64,000 nucleotides of DNA from Solitalea lacus (lineage in GTDB: Bacteria; Bacteroidota; Bacteroidia; Sphingobacteriales; Sphingobacteriaceae), in assembly GCF_022014595.1 (NCBI RefSeq), contig NZ_CP091740.1, forward strand, positions 3,956,200-4,020,199, read 5' to 3'. The number at the start of each line of letters is the position of its first letter. Position 1 is the first letter of the stretch. Made by a program: the position numbers and the translations under genes. Under the pieces are notes generated by a model. It did not search any database. It was not told where the DNA came from and worked only from the letters and a program-made list of their open reading frames with translations. Below are positions 44,261-54,420 of this stretch, piece by piece.

Positions 44261-45037
44261 TTAATATTTATTGGTACTATTAATTAAGTTAGGCACTTGG
44301 GAACCAGTCCCTCCTAATATTCCAGTTGAAATTAGCGTGTATTTACGTCCTGCCACCGGCACAAAATCCTTGAAGGTTCCTAAAACTTTCCCTGTAGTAG
44401 CAGTTGTGTCCAATGTCAAAGTATAAACACCGCTGGGTTCAATAGGCTGAAAACCCTTAATCTCTTTATAGGATGCACTTGAAAAAACAGTTCCTTTTAC
44501 ATTAGGAGTTACATTAGTTTGTGTATAGGTTACATCCAACTTTTGTTCTGTTGGGATAGTGCTTATAAACCTGATGTAAGCTTTAGTTGGATCTGGAACA
44601 TTTACATCATCCTCGATAATTAAAGTGGAAGCCTCACTCATTTTACCTATAACAAACACACTATAACGCGAATTGGCTTTAAACTCGGCAGAACCAAGGT
44701 TTAATACCGCTCCAGGCAAAACCGTTGAGGAAGCCGGCACAACAGCTTTAAATGCAGATGTACCTGCCGGTAAAGCGAAATACTCTTTGCCAGGAAAAAT
44801 GCTTGAAAAGGCAATCCCCTGCTCAGCTCCAGCTGTGTTCGGCCCTACTGCTGTAATCTTTTGATTATTGGCATAAAAGTTCAATGTAGGTGCATCTGGA
44901 GATAAGTGATAGATTTTCAACAATGCATTGCCATTTACTGATTCGGCACGATCAATTATACCGTCCTTTTTACAAGAAGTATTAACAAACACCCCCGCTA
45001 TTAGGCTTAATATATATAGCTTTTTAAAATTATTCAT
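44261..45037 (-). CDS. DUF4397 lipoprotein
   Basis: The start is set at the ATG at 45037 (MNNFKKLYILSLIAGVFVNTSC) because it gives a clean lipoprotein signal with Cys in NTSC. The frame continues eight codons upstream. The product has about 258 residues with the DUF4397 pattern ALLKIYHLSPDAPTLNFYANN and AYIRFISTIP...LDVTYTQ. It is likely a surface lipoprotein co-expressed with the SusCD pair, perhaps a glycan-binding accessory, but its role has not been established. Confidence 0.75.
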   Translation of the reverse strand: MNNFKKLYILSLIAGVFVNTSCKKDGIIDRAESVNGNALLKIYHLSPDAPTLNFYANNQKITAVGPNTAGAEQGIAFSSIFPGKEYFALPAGTSAFKAVVPASSTVLPGAVLNLGSAEFKANSRYSVFVIGKMSEASTLIIEDDVNVPDPTKAYIRFISTIPTEQKLDVTYTQTNVTPNVKGTVFSSASYKEIKGFQPIEPSGVYTLTLDTTATTGKVLGTFKDFVPVAGRKYTLISTGILGGTGSQVPNLINSTNKY

Positions 45038-45064
45038 GATTTTAATCTTTCGAGTTAACATTCA

Positions 45065-46600
45065 TTATTGCTGAGAAAACCACATTTCTTTAGTATGGTA
45101 ATCAAGATCTAGCCCTCCAAACACCTTTAAGGCTGCTGCATTCCAAACATACTCTGAATTATAACGAGGTCTGAAACGGTAAGCGGGTTTGGCGTTATTA
45201 TCAGGAAATAAAGATGCAGGAAGAGTAAATCCTGTAAATACGTTACTATCATAATGATAGCGACGTAAATCACACCAGGTTTCAGTAAAGCCCCAACCAA
45301 ACTGAGCAATGTACTTTTGCAGTAAAATCATTTTTAATGTTAAGCTGTTAGCATCTGTTGGCACAATTGCTGTTTTGCCAAGAAAAGTGCTTTTATCAGC
45401 TGCTTTAATTTGATTTGCTGCCACAGAAGTGTATTGGTTAACAAAGTCAATATGACTATCAATGCCTTTTTTGTAAGCATCCAATGCCGTTGCCTTGTCG
45501 TTTTTCAAGAATGCCGCTTCTGCTTTAATGAATTGTAGCTGAGAATAGGTCATTAATGGAAAACGAACATCATTGTTAAACAAATATTTACCCGCCCCAA
45601 CAGTAGTGGCGGCAGCCGTACCCCAAAGTGTGTTTGGTCTTTGATTGGTGGTTAATGTCCCATAACCAGCATTCGGATTCAAACCATAATATGCTCCATC
45701 AGGAGAAGATGAAAGCATTAACGCTAAACGAGGATCGGTAACCCCTCCAAAAACAGAACCATTTAGCAGGCTAAGTATAAAATTTGACTGACGGAATGTG
45801 CCAAGGTTATTACGCAATGGGCCAAAAAAATTGGTATCATCATTCACTTTTCCATTAAATGGCACGCTGGCATCATCAGCATTTGAAGCTAAAGCTTTAT
45901 CCACATATTCAATAACTTTAGCAGGATCATAACTTGATTTGTTTGATAGGTGATGTGCATTTAAGGCTAATAACCCGTTAACAAACTTTATCCATTTGCT
46001 ACGGTCCCCTTTGTACATCAGGTCTCCTTTAGCGGCATAATCAGCTGAGATTGCTCCATCAGTTCGATTTAATAAAACCATAGCTGAATCACACAGTCTT
46101 CTCACTTCAGAATAAGCAAACTCCTGGGTATCATAATCAAACACATCGCGTTTTGGATCAAAAGCCTGTTTGATAATTATTTCACCATGATAATCTGTTA
46201 ACGATTGCCATCCCCATGCCTTTAAGGCATAACCAATACCTGCCAAGTCCCAGCGCTCTTGAGCTAATGACAGGTTAATCATATCCTGAAGATTAATACC
46301 CATCTTCCAGTAAACACTACGCCATTGCTGCCCTGAGTTATCACTTGCGGCCTGGTAACCATGTCGATCCCAAGTATCACCTGCAGAATTTGATACAAAA
46401 TTCTGAACGTATTTACCCAAGAATCGTGAATCATACTGGACACCCAATGCCAAATTGGATTCCATAGAAGCTAAGTACAAATTGGGAGATACCGACTGAG
46501 GTCCATTAGGGTTCTCATTTACATCAAGGTATTTTTCACAACCGGTTGCAGTAACCATAATACCGGCAGCTGCTATGATTGAATAGAATATTTTCTTCAT
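45065..46600 (-). CDS. susD: SusD/RagB-like outer-membrane glycan-binding lipoprotein
   Basis: The protein has 511 residues. A lipoprotein signal with Cys in TGCEKYLDVNENPNGP is typical of the SusD-like_2 group. TPR-like helices follow, with MLQKYIAQFGWGFTETWCDLRRYHYD near the C-terminus. It captures oligosaccharides and lids the SusC-like channel encoded 30 bp upstream. Confidence 0.92.
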   Translation of the reverse strand: MKKIFYSIIAAAGIMVTATGCEKYLDVNENPNGPQSVSPNLYLASMESNLALGVQYDSRFLGKYVQNFVSNSAGDTWDRHGYQAASDNSGQQWRSVYWKMGINLQDMINLSLAQERWDLAGIGYALKAWGWQSLTDYHGEIIIKQAFDPKRDVFDYDTQEFAYSEVRRLCDSAMVLLNRTDGAISADYAAKGDLMYKGDRSKWIKFVNGLLALNAHHLSNKSSYDPAKVIEYVDKALASNADDASVPFNGKVNDDTNFFGPLRNNLGTFRQSNFILSLLNGSVFGGVTDPRLALMLSSSPDGAYYGLNPNAGYGTLTTNQRPNTLWGTAAATTVGAGKYLFNNDVRFPLMTYSQLQFIKAEAAFLKNDKATALDAYKKGIDSHIDFVNQYTSVAANQIKAADKSTFLGKTAIVPTDANSLTLKMILLQKYIAQFGWGFTETWCDLRRYHYDSNVFTGFTLPASLFPDNNAKPAYRFRPRYNSEYVWNAAALKVFGGLDLDYHTKEMWFSQQ

Positions 46601-46630
46601 TTTCTAATTTCAGATTTAATATTTAACAAA

Positions 46631-49600
46631 TTATAACCCCAACTTCACACCGAAGTTAAAACCACGCGGCATTGGGAAGTTTCCAAAATCAAAGCCCGTA
46701 GCTCCACTACCACCCACTGCTGCAGAGTTTCCGTTAACAACTGGATCTAAACCTGAATAATTAGTAATAATAAATAGGTCAGTACCGGTAACAAAGAAAC
46801 CTAATGACTTAACTCCTTTGATTTTAGCTAATTTCGCTTGTGGCACAGTATAGCTTAAGGTGATATCCTTTAAACGCAACCAATTAATATCCTTCTCAAT
46901 GAAGTCAGCTTCGCTCAGTGCACCTGTTGCAGAGTAATAATCAGTTGAACTGCTAGCTGGAATAATGCTAATATTATTTTGAGTAGGGAATTCAGAATTC
47001 TCCAAACCATCTTTCATTACGCCTTTGAAAACAACCGGCTCATAACGGTTTAGAGTGCGCTTACTTAATCCTTTTACTGTTAATAAGTGCTCTGTTGCAT
47101 TGTAGATGTCTCCACCTTTACGAATGTCTAAAAGGAAATTCAAGCCCCAGTTTTTATAATTAAATGTATTTGTCAAACCAACGGTAAAATCAGGGTTACG
47201 ATCACCAACAGGCGTCCAAACACTTTGACGTAAAGGCAAACCTGTCGATGGGTTAATAAGAATATCTCCCTTATTGTTACGTTGGTAAGCAAACCCTGAA
47301 AAAGTAGTAATTGCTTGACCAGGAACAGCTCCGTTTCTGACGTTTCCATACACCCAGGTATCAGAAACGTAATACTCTTGTAATCCGGCAGGAAGAGTTA
47401 GTAATTTATTCCATGTTTTGGTAAAGTTAGCCAGCACATCCCAAGTAAAATCTTTACCCTTAACAGGAGAACCATTTAACTGCAATTCAACACCTTTATT
47501 TTCTAAATTACCACCATTCTGAACACGCAATACAGCCCCGGTAGCATAACTTAATCGTAAATCTTTTACTATTTGATCAGAAGACTCAGAGCGGTAATAG
47601 GCCACATCCATCCCCAATCGATCTTGGAAAAATTTAACCTCTGCTCCAAATTCATATGAAGTTGTTTTCTCCGGCTTTAGGTTAGGGCTTGGGCCTGTAA
47701 ACCCGTATCCATACCCTCCGCCAGTGGTAGGCTGGCTTTCCAAAGCAGGAATCAAACTATAAGGAGGCGCATCTTTACCAACTTGTGCCACAGAAGCTTT
47801 TAGTTTACCATAAGACAAGACTTGATTGTTTTTCAACCAAGGTAATTCAGTGAATATAAAGCTTAATGATGCCGAAGGATAGAAGAACGAACGGTTCTTG
47901 ATTGGCAGGGTAGAAGACCAGTCATTACGGCCAGTAGCACTAAAATAAACAAGATCATTATAGTTTAGCGAGAAAGAGCCGAATGCACCCATCAAACGTC
48001 GCTCTGTTAATCGCGTAACGGCTCTTTGTTTGGTAATGTCCGTATTGTTAATGGATACAAACTCCGGATCAAGGAAGCCAATGCCACTTACAGCAGTATT
48101 AAAAGTATTCCAGCTGTTTAATGCACTTCCCAACTTTACGTTACCGCTAAACTTACCAAACTTTTTATCTGCAGTAACATAATATTGTATATTCAGATTT
48201 TTGGTATTGCTTACTGCGTTATCCAATATACCACCGTTAGCTGCAGCATAATTTGACTGAGGATGGCGCAATACCTGATTTTCAGTCGTGTAAATATCAA
48301 ATCCTATATTACCAACTCCTTTTAACCATGGCAATGGAGAGAAGTTTAACGCTAAGTTCGAAGCAATACGGTTGGTTTTTGACTGTATTTTATTCTTATC
48401 TACATTGAAGTAAGGGTTTTCAGCTTCAGAGGCAAAATTACTGGTCAAAAACTTACGACTACCATCAGCATTAAGATAAACACTTGCATCATCAGTACTA
48501 GGCCACAATAACAAGCCTAACATTGGCCCATAATTATTATTAATAGCATCTCCACCTTTAAATACCTGCGTATTATCAGAATTGGTATAATTGAAAGAAA
48601 GATCACTACTAAAGAATTTTGAAATCTTAGCGTTAGTCATTAAGGACAAGTTGATCTTATCTAAAGCAGAACCTGGAACAACTCCGCTTTGATTTGTATA
48701 GCTAGAGGATGCACGATAAGTCAGCCTTTCAGATCCACCTTCGAGTGCCAGGTTATGGCGCTGAGTAAATGCAGTTTGAAAAAACGGGCTAATGTTATCG
48801 TGTAATACTGTTCCTTCTGCATATTTAGGACCGAAATAGTTAAATGTATTTAGATCCGAAGCCCCTAATATTCCCTGGCCATAAACTTGTTGAACAACCG
48901 GATATTTATTGATTTTATCAAACCGGAAATCATTACTGTAATTGACACGAGATTGACCAGCTTTACCTCGTTTTGTAGTAATTACAATTGCCCCACTGGC
49001 CGCATCAATACCATAAAGCGCAGATGCTTCAGGCCCCTTTAGCACCGTAATTGACTCAATATCATCAGGATTAATATCCGCTCCGCGATTTGTAAAGTCC
49101 AAAGAACGATTGGCAAACATAATATTCGAGTTCTGATCAGAAACAAAACCTGAAGTATTAAACGTTTGGTTATCAATCGGCAACCCATCAACAATAAATA
49201 ATGGTTGATTGCTACCACTTAATGAATTAATACCTCGAATAGTTACTGATGCAGAAGCACCTGGCAATCCAGAGGTATTAGTTACTGTTAAACCAGCAAC
49301 ACGTCCTTGCAAGGCATTTACAAAGTTTTCTCTTTGAGTTTCTGCAATCGCTTTTCCCTTAACTTCAGTTACAGAATATCCCAGAGCCCTTTTTTCTTGT
49401 TTAATACCCAAAGCAGTAACAACTACTTCCCCTAATGCTTTGGCGTCCTCCACCATTTGAACATTAATTGTAGCGTTTGACCCTACAGTCCTTTCAGCAG
49501 TTTTAAACCCTACAAATTGAAACACTAACACATCTTTTGCGCCAGCGTTAACGGAATATTCTCCAGAGGTATTAGTTTGAGCACCTTTAGTGGAACCTTT

Positions 49601-49738
49601 AACAATAACAGAAACTCCAGGCAAGGGCAAACCGTCTCCGGCCGAAGTAACAGTACCCTTAACAAGCTTTTGCTGTGCGGCTACATGCATCGACAAGAAG
49701 ACGAAACTCATTAAAAAAGTGAGTAGTCTTTTTTTCAT
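46631..49738 (-). CDS. susC: SusC/RagA-family TonB-dependent transporter
   Basis: The protein has 1035 residues. It has a signal peptide, a carboxypeptidase-D-like regulatory domain (KGTVTSAGDGLPLPGVSVIVKG), a TonB box region (LGEVVVTALGIKQEKRALGYSV), a plug with NALQGRVAGLTVTNTSGLPGASASVTIRG and LFIVDGLPIDN, then a 22-strand barrel ending in FNFGVKLGL. It imports oligosaccharides into the periplasm with its SusD partner. Location between namZ and hexosaminidase genes points to amino-sugar glycans. Confidence 0.95.
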   Translation of the reverse strand: MKKRLLTFLMSFVFLSMHVAAQQKLVKGTVTSAGDGLPLPGVSVIVKGSTKGAQTNTSGEYSVNAGAKDVLVFQFVGFKTAERTVGSNATINVQMVEDAKALGEVVVTALGIKQEKRALGYSVTEVKGKAIAETQRENFVNALQGRVAGLTVTNTSGLPGASASVTIRGINSLSGSNQPLFIVDGLPIDNQTFNTSGFVSDQNSNIMFANRSLDFTNRGADINPDDIESITVLKGPEASALYGIDAASGAIVITTKRGKAGQSRVNYSNDFRFDKINKYPVVQQVYGQGILGASDLNTFNYFGPKYAEGTVLHDNISPFFQTAFTQRHNLALEGGSERLTYRASSSYTNQSGVVPGSALDKINLSLMTNAKISKFFSSDLSFNYTNSDNTQVFKGGDAINNNYGPMLGLLLWPSTDDASVYLNADGSRKFLTSNFASEAENPYFNVDKNKIQSKTNRIASNLALNFSPLPWLKGVGNIGFDIYTTENQVLRHPQSNYAAANGGILDNAVSNTKNLNIQYYVTADKKFGKFSGNVKLGSALNSWNTFNTAVSGIGFLDPEFVSINNTDITKQRAVTRLTERRLMGAFGSFSLNYNDLVYFSATGRNDWSSTLPIKNRSFFYPSASLSFIFTELPWLKNNQVLSYGKLKASVAQVGKDAPPYSLIPALESQPTTGGGYGYGFTGPSPNLKPEKTTSYEFGAEVKFFQDRLGMDVAYYRSESSDQIVKDLRLSYATGAVLRVQNGGNLENKGVELQLNGSPVKGKDFTWDVLANFTKTWNKLLTLPAGLQEYYVSDTWVYGNVRNGAVPGQAITTFSGFAYQRNNKGDILINPSTGLPLRQSVWTPVGDRNPDFTVGLTNTFNYKNWGLNFLLDIRKGGDIYNATEHLLTVKGLSKRTLNRYEPVVFKGVMKDGLENSEFPTQNNISIIPASSSTDYYSATGALSEADFIEKDINWLRLKDITLSYTVPQAKLAKIKGVKSLGFFVTGTDLFIITNYSGLDPVVNGNSAAVGGSGATGFDFGNFPMPRGFNFGVKLGL

Positions 49739-49848
49739 AATTGGATTGATTAAGTTTTTAAGTTTGACGATTTATGTTTTTGATTAAAAAAACCTTATTT
49801 AAGGAACCTTGAAGACATTCAGGCTCCTATTTCCAAAAGCATTTACTG

Positions 49849-51048
49849 CTATTTATACAGTAAATATTTTTCTCGCATCTTTTTATAATTGCTGAGGCCA
49901 GGTTCCCAGCTTTTGCGAATTTCTGCTTCACTTTTGCCTTCTGTAATTTGCTTTTTAAACAAATCCGTTCCGGCCAGCTTATCGATATTTCCAATTTCTT
50001 TGCTTTGCTTTGCATCAAAGAATTTCTCCTTTTGTGGATAGGCTTTGTATAATTCCATTATCCAGCTAATGTTAATCTGCTTGCTTTTAATTAGCTTTTT
50101 AACATCATATTCACGCAAATCCAAACCGTAGCATTCATTATCCTGAAAAAGCGGAGTTTCACTCATCCCTTTGATACTCTTAGGCATAAATGAAAAACCA
50201 TATTGGCCTTTCAAATCAGGATTTCCCAGAACCGTAAAAGGGAAATATGTTCCTCTGCCTTGACTGACAATGGTGCCTTCAAACAGGCAAATAGAAGGAT
50301 ACAATAAAATGGATTGATTGGAATTAAGATTGGGGGACGGATTAACCGGCAACTTGTATAGCATACTATGCCTGTAATTTGCTACCGGAATTATTTTTAG
50401 TTTACATTTTGCCTTGTTTGCCAACCACCCTTCACCATTAATCATTTGAGCATACTCCCCTATCGTCATTCCATGGGCAATAGGCACGGGATGTATCCCT
50501 ATTCCTGATTTATATTTCATATCCAGGATGGGCCCATCAATTAAATAGCCGTTAGGATTAGGTCGATCCAATATTAACAGCTCAACATTGTTTTCTGCAC
50601 ACGCCTCCATTACCCGATGCATAGTAATAGTGTAGGTATAAAAACGAGCTCCAACATCTTGAATATCGAAAATCATTACATCAATACCCTCTAAGCTCTC
50701 TTTGCTTGGCTTACTCATTTTGCCATACAGGGAAATCACCTTTATTCCGGTTTGGCCATCAATAGTGTCGACAACATGAACGCCAGCACTAGCATTTCCT
50801 CTAAAACCGTGTTCAGGACCAAATATTTTAACAACATTAACACCTAACACTTTCAGGCTATCAACGCTTAATTTATCTCCAATGATAGAGGTTTGGTTTA
50901 CAACCATTCCTATTCGTTTGCCTTTTAATAGAGGGAGATACTTTTCTGTTTGGTCTGCACCGGTGACAATGTCGTTTTTATGCTTTAATTGAGCATAGCC
51001 TAATAACGTAGTTAATAAAAACGATAAAAGTAGAGCACAACGCCTCAT
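49849..51048 (-). CDS. namZ: NamZ-like exo-beta-N-acetylmuramidase (DUF1343, GH171)
   Basis: The protein has 399 residues with a signal peptide (about 1-19). The DUF1343 family signature runs through GKRIGMVVNQTSIIG, IFGPEHGFRGNASAG (containing the glutamate proposed as catalytic), SLYG, FDIQDVGARFYTYT and ILDRPNPNG. The characterised member from Bacillus subtilis, NamZ, cleaves terminal MurNAc from murein glycan. It heads the susCD operon, 110 bp before susC, and supports a peptidoglycan substrate for the locus. Confidence 0.9.
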   Translation of the reverse strand: MRRCALLLSFLLTTLLGYAQLKHKNDIVTGADQTEKYLPLLKGKRIGMVVNQTSIIGDKLSVDSLKVLGVNVVKIFGPEHGFRGNASAGVHVVDTIDGQTGIKVISLYGKMSKPSKESLEGIDVMIFDIQDVGARFYTYTITMHRVMEACAENNVELLILDRPNPNGYLIDGPILDMKYKSGIGIHPVPIAHGMTIGEYAQMINGEGWLANKAKCKLKIIPVANYRHSMLYKLPVNPSPNLNSNQSILLYPSICLFEGTIVSQGRGTYFPFTVLGNPDLKGQYGFSFMPKSIKGMSETPLFQDNECYGLDLREYDVKKLIKSKQINISWIMELYKAYPQKEKFFDAKQSKEIGNIDKLAGTDLFKKQITEGKSEAEIRKSWEPGLSNYKKMREKYLLYK

Positions 51049-51401
51049 AATTGTTTTTGTTTGTTTATTACATCAATCGACTACAAAATGCAAACTTCAC
51101 CCTTCCAAACATAAAATATTATTCTGAAAAAATGCAAAAACACGCAAGTAACAAAATGATTACAACCGATAAAACTCCATAAAAGGCGTTAAAAGAAAGG
51201 ATTGACGCAATAAATATCAAAATCATGCAAAAAAACGCAAACTACAATACTAGTAAGCAAACCTTACAAAAAAGCAAAAAAACGCAAACTATCACTAGTT
51301 TAACTGATAACTTTTCAAGAAAAGAAGGGATTTAATAACCAGAAGGGAGATTTCACTAAAAGCACAAAAGGCCAGTATTTTCATACCGACCTTTCTTTGG
51401 G
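51049..51401 (-). promoter_or_regulatory. namZ promoter region with repeated candidate operators
   Basis: A TTTG-N21/22-TATGTTTG promoter of Bacteroidota type lies on the minus strand, with the -7 box at 51105-51112 and the -33 box near 51135-51138. The 18-mer GCAAAAAAACGCAAACTA (plus strand) occurs at 51227-51244 and 51274-51291, 47 bp apart. A degenerate copy (GCAAAAACACGCAAGTA) at 51134-51150 overlaps the -33 box, a position suited to a repressor. Confidence 0.5.
51364..51399 (-). terminator. Terminator-like hairpin after the last tRNA copy
   Basis: On the minus strand AAAGGTCGGTAT-gaaa-ATACTGGCCTTTT forms a stem with two G-T pairs just after the tRNA 3' end. Confidence 0.65.
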
Positions 51402-51474
<73 letters not shown>

Positions 51475-51524
51475 CTGTTGTAAATTTGAAAAAGAAAGGC
51501 CGACACTGTCGACCTTTTCTTGGG

Positions 51525-51597
<73 letters not shown>

Positions 51598-51652
51598 CTG
51601 TTGTAATTTTGAAAAATAAAGGCCGACACACTGTCGACCTTTTTTTCTTGGG

Positions 51653-51725
<73 letters not shown>

Positions 51726-51833
51726 CTGTCTTGGGATTTGTTTGGCGTTCATTACCCGCCTCTCCCTTTTGGGACTGCAAAGATAAGAATGATAATTAAT
51801 TCCACAAAAATTATTTAAAAAAAATCAAAACTG

Positions 51834-51841
51834 TATCTTTG
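51834..51841 (+). promoter_or_regulatory. -7 box of the era promoter
   Basis: TATCTTTG matches TAnnTTTG. The -33 box is weak (TTA in an A/T-rich run about 20 bp upstream). It lies 105 bp before the era start. Confidence 0.5.
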
Positions 51842-51945
51842 CACCCGGAATTGCTTAAATACCTTAACAAAGGTACGAATTTCACAACTGATTAATTTTC
51901 AAGTCAATTGAGTAGTTCAATTGAGATCACCTTAAACAAAAAGAA

Positions 51946-52824
51946 ATGGAACACAGAGCAGGATTTGTAAGCATTGTAGGAAAACCTAATGCCGGCAAAT
52001 CAACCTTGATGAATATTCTGGTGGGCGAACGCATGTCAATCATCACTCACAAGGCGCAAACCACTCGTCACCGTATCATCGGAATCATTAATGACGAATC
52101 AACACAAATCATTTTCTCCGATACTCCCGGAATCATTCAACCCAAATATGGATTGCAGAAATCAATGATGTCGGCAGTTAATGAATCATTCCTCGATGCA
52201 GACGTTTTACTTGTTGTAACTGACATTAACGAAAAGCACGATGAGACTGATGTGGTTGAAAAGGTAAAAAAGTACGAAGGGCCGATAGCGGTATTAATTA
52301 ATAAAGTAGATCAATCCAACCAAGATCTTGTTTCTCAAAAGATTGAATATTGGCAAAAAGAGCTGAACCCAACTGCTATTATCCCTATTTCTGCTTTAAA
52401 AGAATTTAATATAGAGGCAATTACGGGATTCATCAGAGAAAATTTACCCGCACACCCGCCTTATTACGACAAGGAGGAACTTACCGATCGAAGTGAGCGC
52501 TTCTTTGTTGCAGAAATGATTCGTGAACAAATTTTCAAATGCTGTGAAAAGGAAGTCCCATACAGCTCTGAAGTTGTAATCGTTTCATTCAAGGAAGGAG
52601 AAGATCTGCATCGTATCAGTGCAGAAATTATTGTTGAACGCGAAACACAAAAAGCAATCATTATTGGCAAAGGTGGAACAATGTTGAAAAAAATTGCATC
52701 CGCGGCCCGTTACGATATTGAAGCTTTCCTGCAGAAAAAAGTATTTCTTGAGGTATTTGTTAAAGTGCTGGACGATTGGCGCAACAAAGACAATTACCTT
52801 AAAAGATTTGGATACGAGAAATAG
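51946..52824 (+). CDS. era: GTPase Era
   Basis: The protein has 292 residues. The G1 motif GKPNAGKST, the switch region KAQTTRHRI, the G3 motif DTPG, the G4 motif NKVD and a C-terminal KH domain (IIIGKGGTMLKKIA) are in order. Era binds the 3' end of 16S rRNA and assists 30S assembly. It is followed 86 bp later by der, another ribosome-assembly GTPase on the same strand. Confidence 0.97.
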   Translation: MEHRAGFVSIVGKPNAGKSTLMNILVGERMSIITHKAQTTRHRIIGIINDESTQIIFSDTPGIIQPKYGLQKSMMSAVNESFLDADVLLVVTDINEKHDETDVVEKVKKYEGPIAVLINKVDQSNQDLVSQKIEYWQKELNPTAIIPISALKEFNIEAITGFIRENLPAHPPYYDKEELTDRSERFFVAEMIREQIFKCCEKEVPYSSEVVIVSFKEGEDLHRISAEIIVERETQKAIIIGKGGTMLKKIASAARYDIEAFLQKKVFLEVFVKVLDDWRNKDNYLKRFGYEK

Positions 52825-52910
52825 ACCAAGTACTAAATTTATTCTATCGATATAGAATTCAGAGTGGGTGATTGGATGACAACACTCATTCCTCAAAACT
52901 CAAAATTAAC

Positions 52911-54215
52911 ATGAGCAACATAGTAGCTATAGTTGGACGCCCTAATGTGGGGAAGTCCACTTTATTTAATAGATTAACAGAAACCCGCAAAGCCATTGTT
53001 GATGACATGAGCGGAGTTACCCGTGACAGGCATTACGGCAAAGCAGAATGGCTGAACCGTGAATTTGTGGTAATTGACACAGGGGGCTATGTTACTAACT
53101 CTGACGATGTTTTTGAAACGGCCATTCGCGAGCAAGTACTTATTGCCATTGAAGAGGCATCATCTATCATTTTCATGGTTGATGTTACTACGGGTATCAC
53201 TGATTTAGAAGATGATATTGCTGATATTTTACGTCGTACTAAAAAGCCAGTATTTGTTGTTGCCAACAAAGTTGACAACACCAAACTTGTTCACGAATCA
53301 GCAGTATTTCATGCATTTGGCCTAGGCGATATTTACAACATTTCGTCAATGACCGGAAGTGGAACCGGAGAATTACTCGATGCCATCATTGAGAAATTTG
53401 AACCAGAACAGGAAGACACCACGTCGCACCTACCTAAATTCGCTATTGTTGGCCGCCCTAACGTAGGAAAATCGTCCATCATCAATGCATTTTTAGGTAA
53501 AGACCGCAATATCGTCACTCCTGTTGCCGGCACTACACGAGATTCAATCCATATTCATTACAAGCAATTTGGTCATGAATTCATGTTGATTGACACTGCC
53601 GGATTACGTAAGAAAACCAAAGTAAAAGAAAACATTGAATTTTACTCGGTAATGCGCACCATCAAGGCTTTAGAAGAAGCCGATGTTTGCATTCTGATGG
53701 TTGACGCAACAACAGGTCTTGAATCGCAGGATATCAACATTTTCCATTTAGCAGAAAAAAATCGCAAGGGCATTGTAATTTTGGTGAACAAATGGGATTT
53801 GGTTGAGAAAGACAACAAAACAATGAAGAAGTTTGAAGAGCAAATCAAAGAAAAACTTGCTCCGTTCACTGATGTTCCCATCGTTTTCACTTCTGTTTTA
53901 GAGAAACAACGTATTTTTAAGGCAATAGAAGTTGCCCAGCAGGTTTACGATAATAGAGCTAAGAAAATCGCCACCTCTAAATTGAACGATGTAATGCTTG
54001 AAGTTATAGAGCATTATCCACCACCTGCATTAAAAGGCAAGTTTGTAAAAATTAAGTATATAACACAACTTCCTGGTGTTGCGCCAACATTTGCATTCTT
54101 CTGCAACCTTCCGCAATATATAAAAGATCCTTATAAGCGTTATCTGGAAAATCAGTTGCGTGAAAATTTTGATTTTACAGGAGTACCAGTAACCATTTAT
54201 TTCCGTCAGAAATAA
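52911..54215 (+). CDS. der: GTPase Der (EngA)
   Basis: The ATG at 52911 is chosen over an in-frame upstream ATG at 52872 because the family starts right at [17 protein letters not shown]. The product has 434 residues with two G domains (GRPNVGKST near residue 10 and GRPNVGKSS near 185, each with DTxG and NKxD) and a C-terminal KH-like domain. Der is needed for 50S subunit assembly. Confidence 0.96.
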   Translation: MSNIVAIVGRPNVGKSTLFNRLTETRKAIVDDMSGVTRDRHYGKAEWLNREFVVIDTGGYVTNSDDVFETAIREQVLIAIEEASSIIFMVDVTTGITDLEDDIADILRRTKKPVFVVANKVDNTKLVHESAVFHAFGLGDIYNISSMTGSGTGELLDAIIEKFEPEQEDTTSHLPKFAIVGRPNVGKSSIINAFLGKDRNIVTPVAGTTRDSIHIHYKQFGHEFMLIDTAGLRKKTKVKENIEFYSVMRTIKALEEADVCILMVDATTGLESQDINIFHLAEKNRKGIVILVNKWDLVEKDNKTMKKFEEQIKEKLAPFTDVPIVFTSVLEKQRIFKAIEVAQQVYDNRAKKIATSKLNDVMLEVIEHYPPPALKGKFVKIKYITQLPGVAPTFAFFCNLPQYIKDPYKRYLENQLRENFDFTGVPVTIYFRQK

Positions 54216-54234
54216 ATTATAATTCATAATAGTT

Positions 54235-54275
54235 AAGGGTAAAGAAAATAAAGCATTTTTCTTTACCCTTTTTTC
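54235..54275 (+). terminator. Intrinsic terminator after der
   Basis: AAGGGTAAAGAAAA pairs with TTTTTCTTTACCCTT and is followed by TTTTTC. Confidence 0.85.
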
Positions 54276-54351
54276 ATGCTGATTTTCAACTACTAAAGCC
54301 ATTCCATTTGATCAGTATCTAACTAAACATCAGAAACTTAGTGAAAATATT

Positions 54352-54384
54352 TTTGGTTTATTAAAAAAGAAATTTCTACCTTTG
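54352..54384 (+). promoter_or_regulatory. Bacteroidota-type promoter for the small lipoprotein
   Basis: TTTG (54352-54355), a 21-bp spacer and TACCTTTG (54377-54384) match the TTTG/TAnnTTTG pattern. The leader is about 30 nt. Confidence 0.75.
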
Positions 54385-54420
54385 CACACGTTTTAAAAAT
54401 CTAATTAAGAAGAAAACAAA

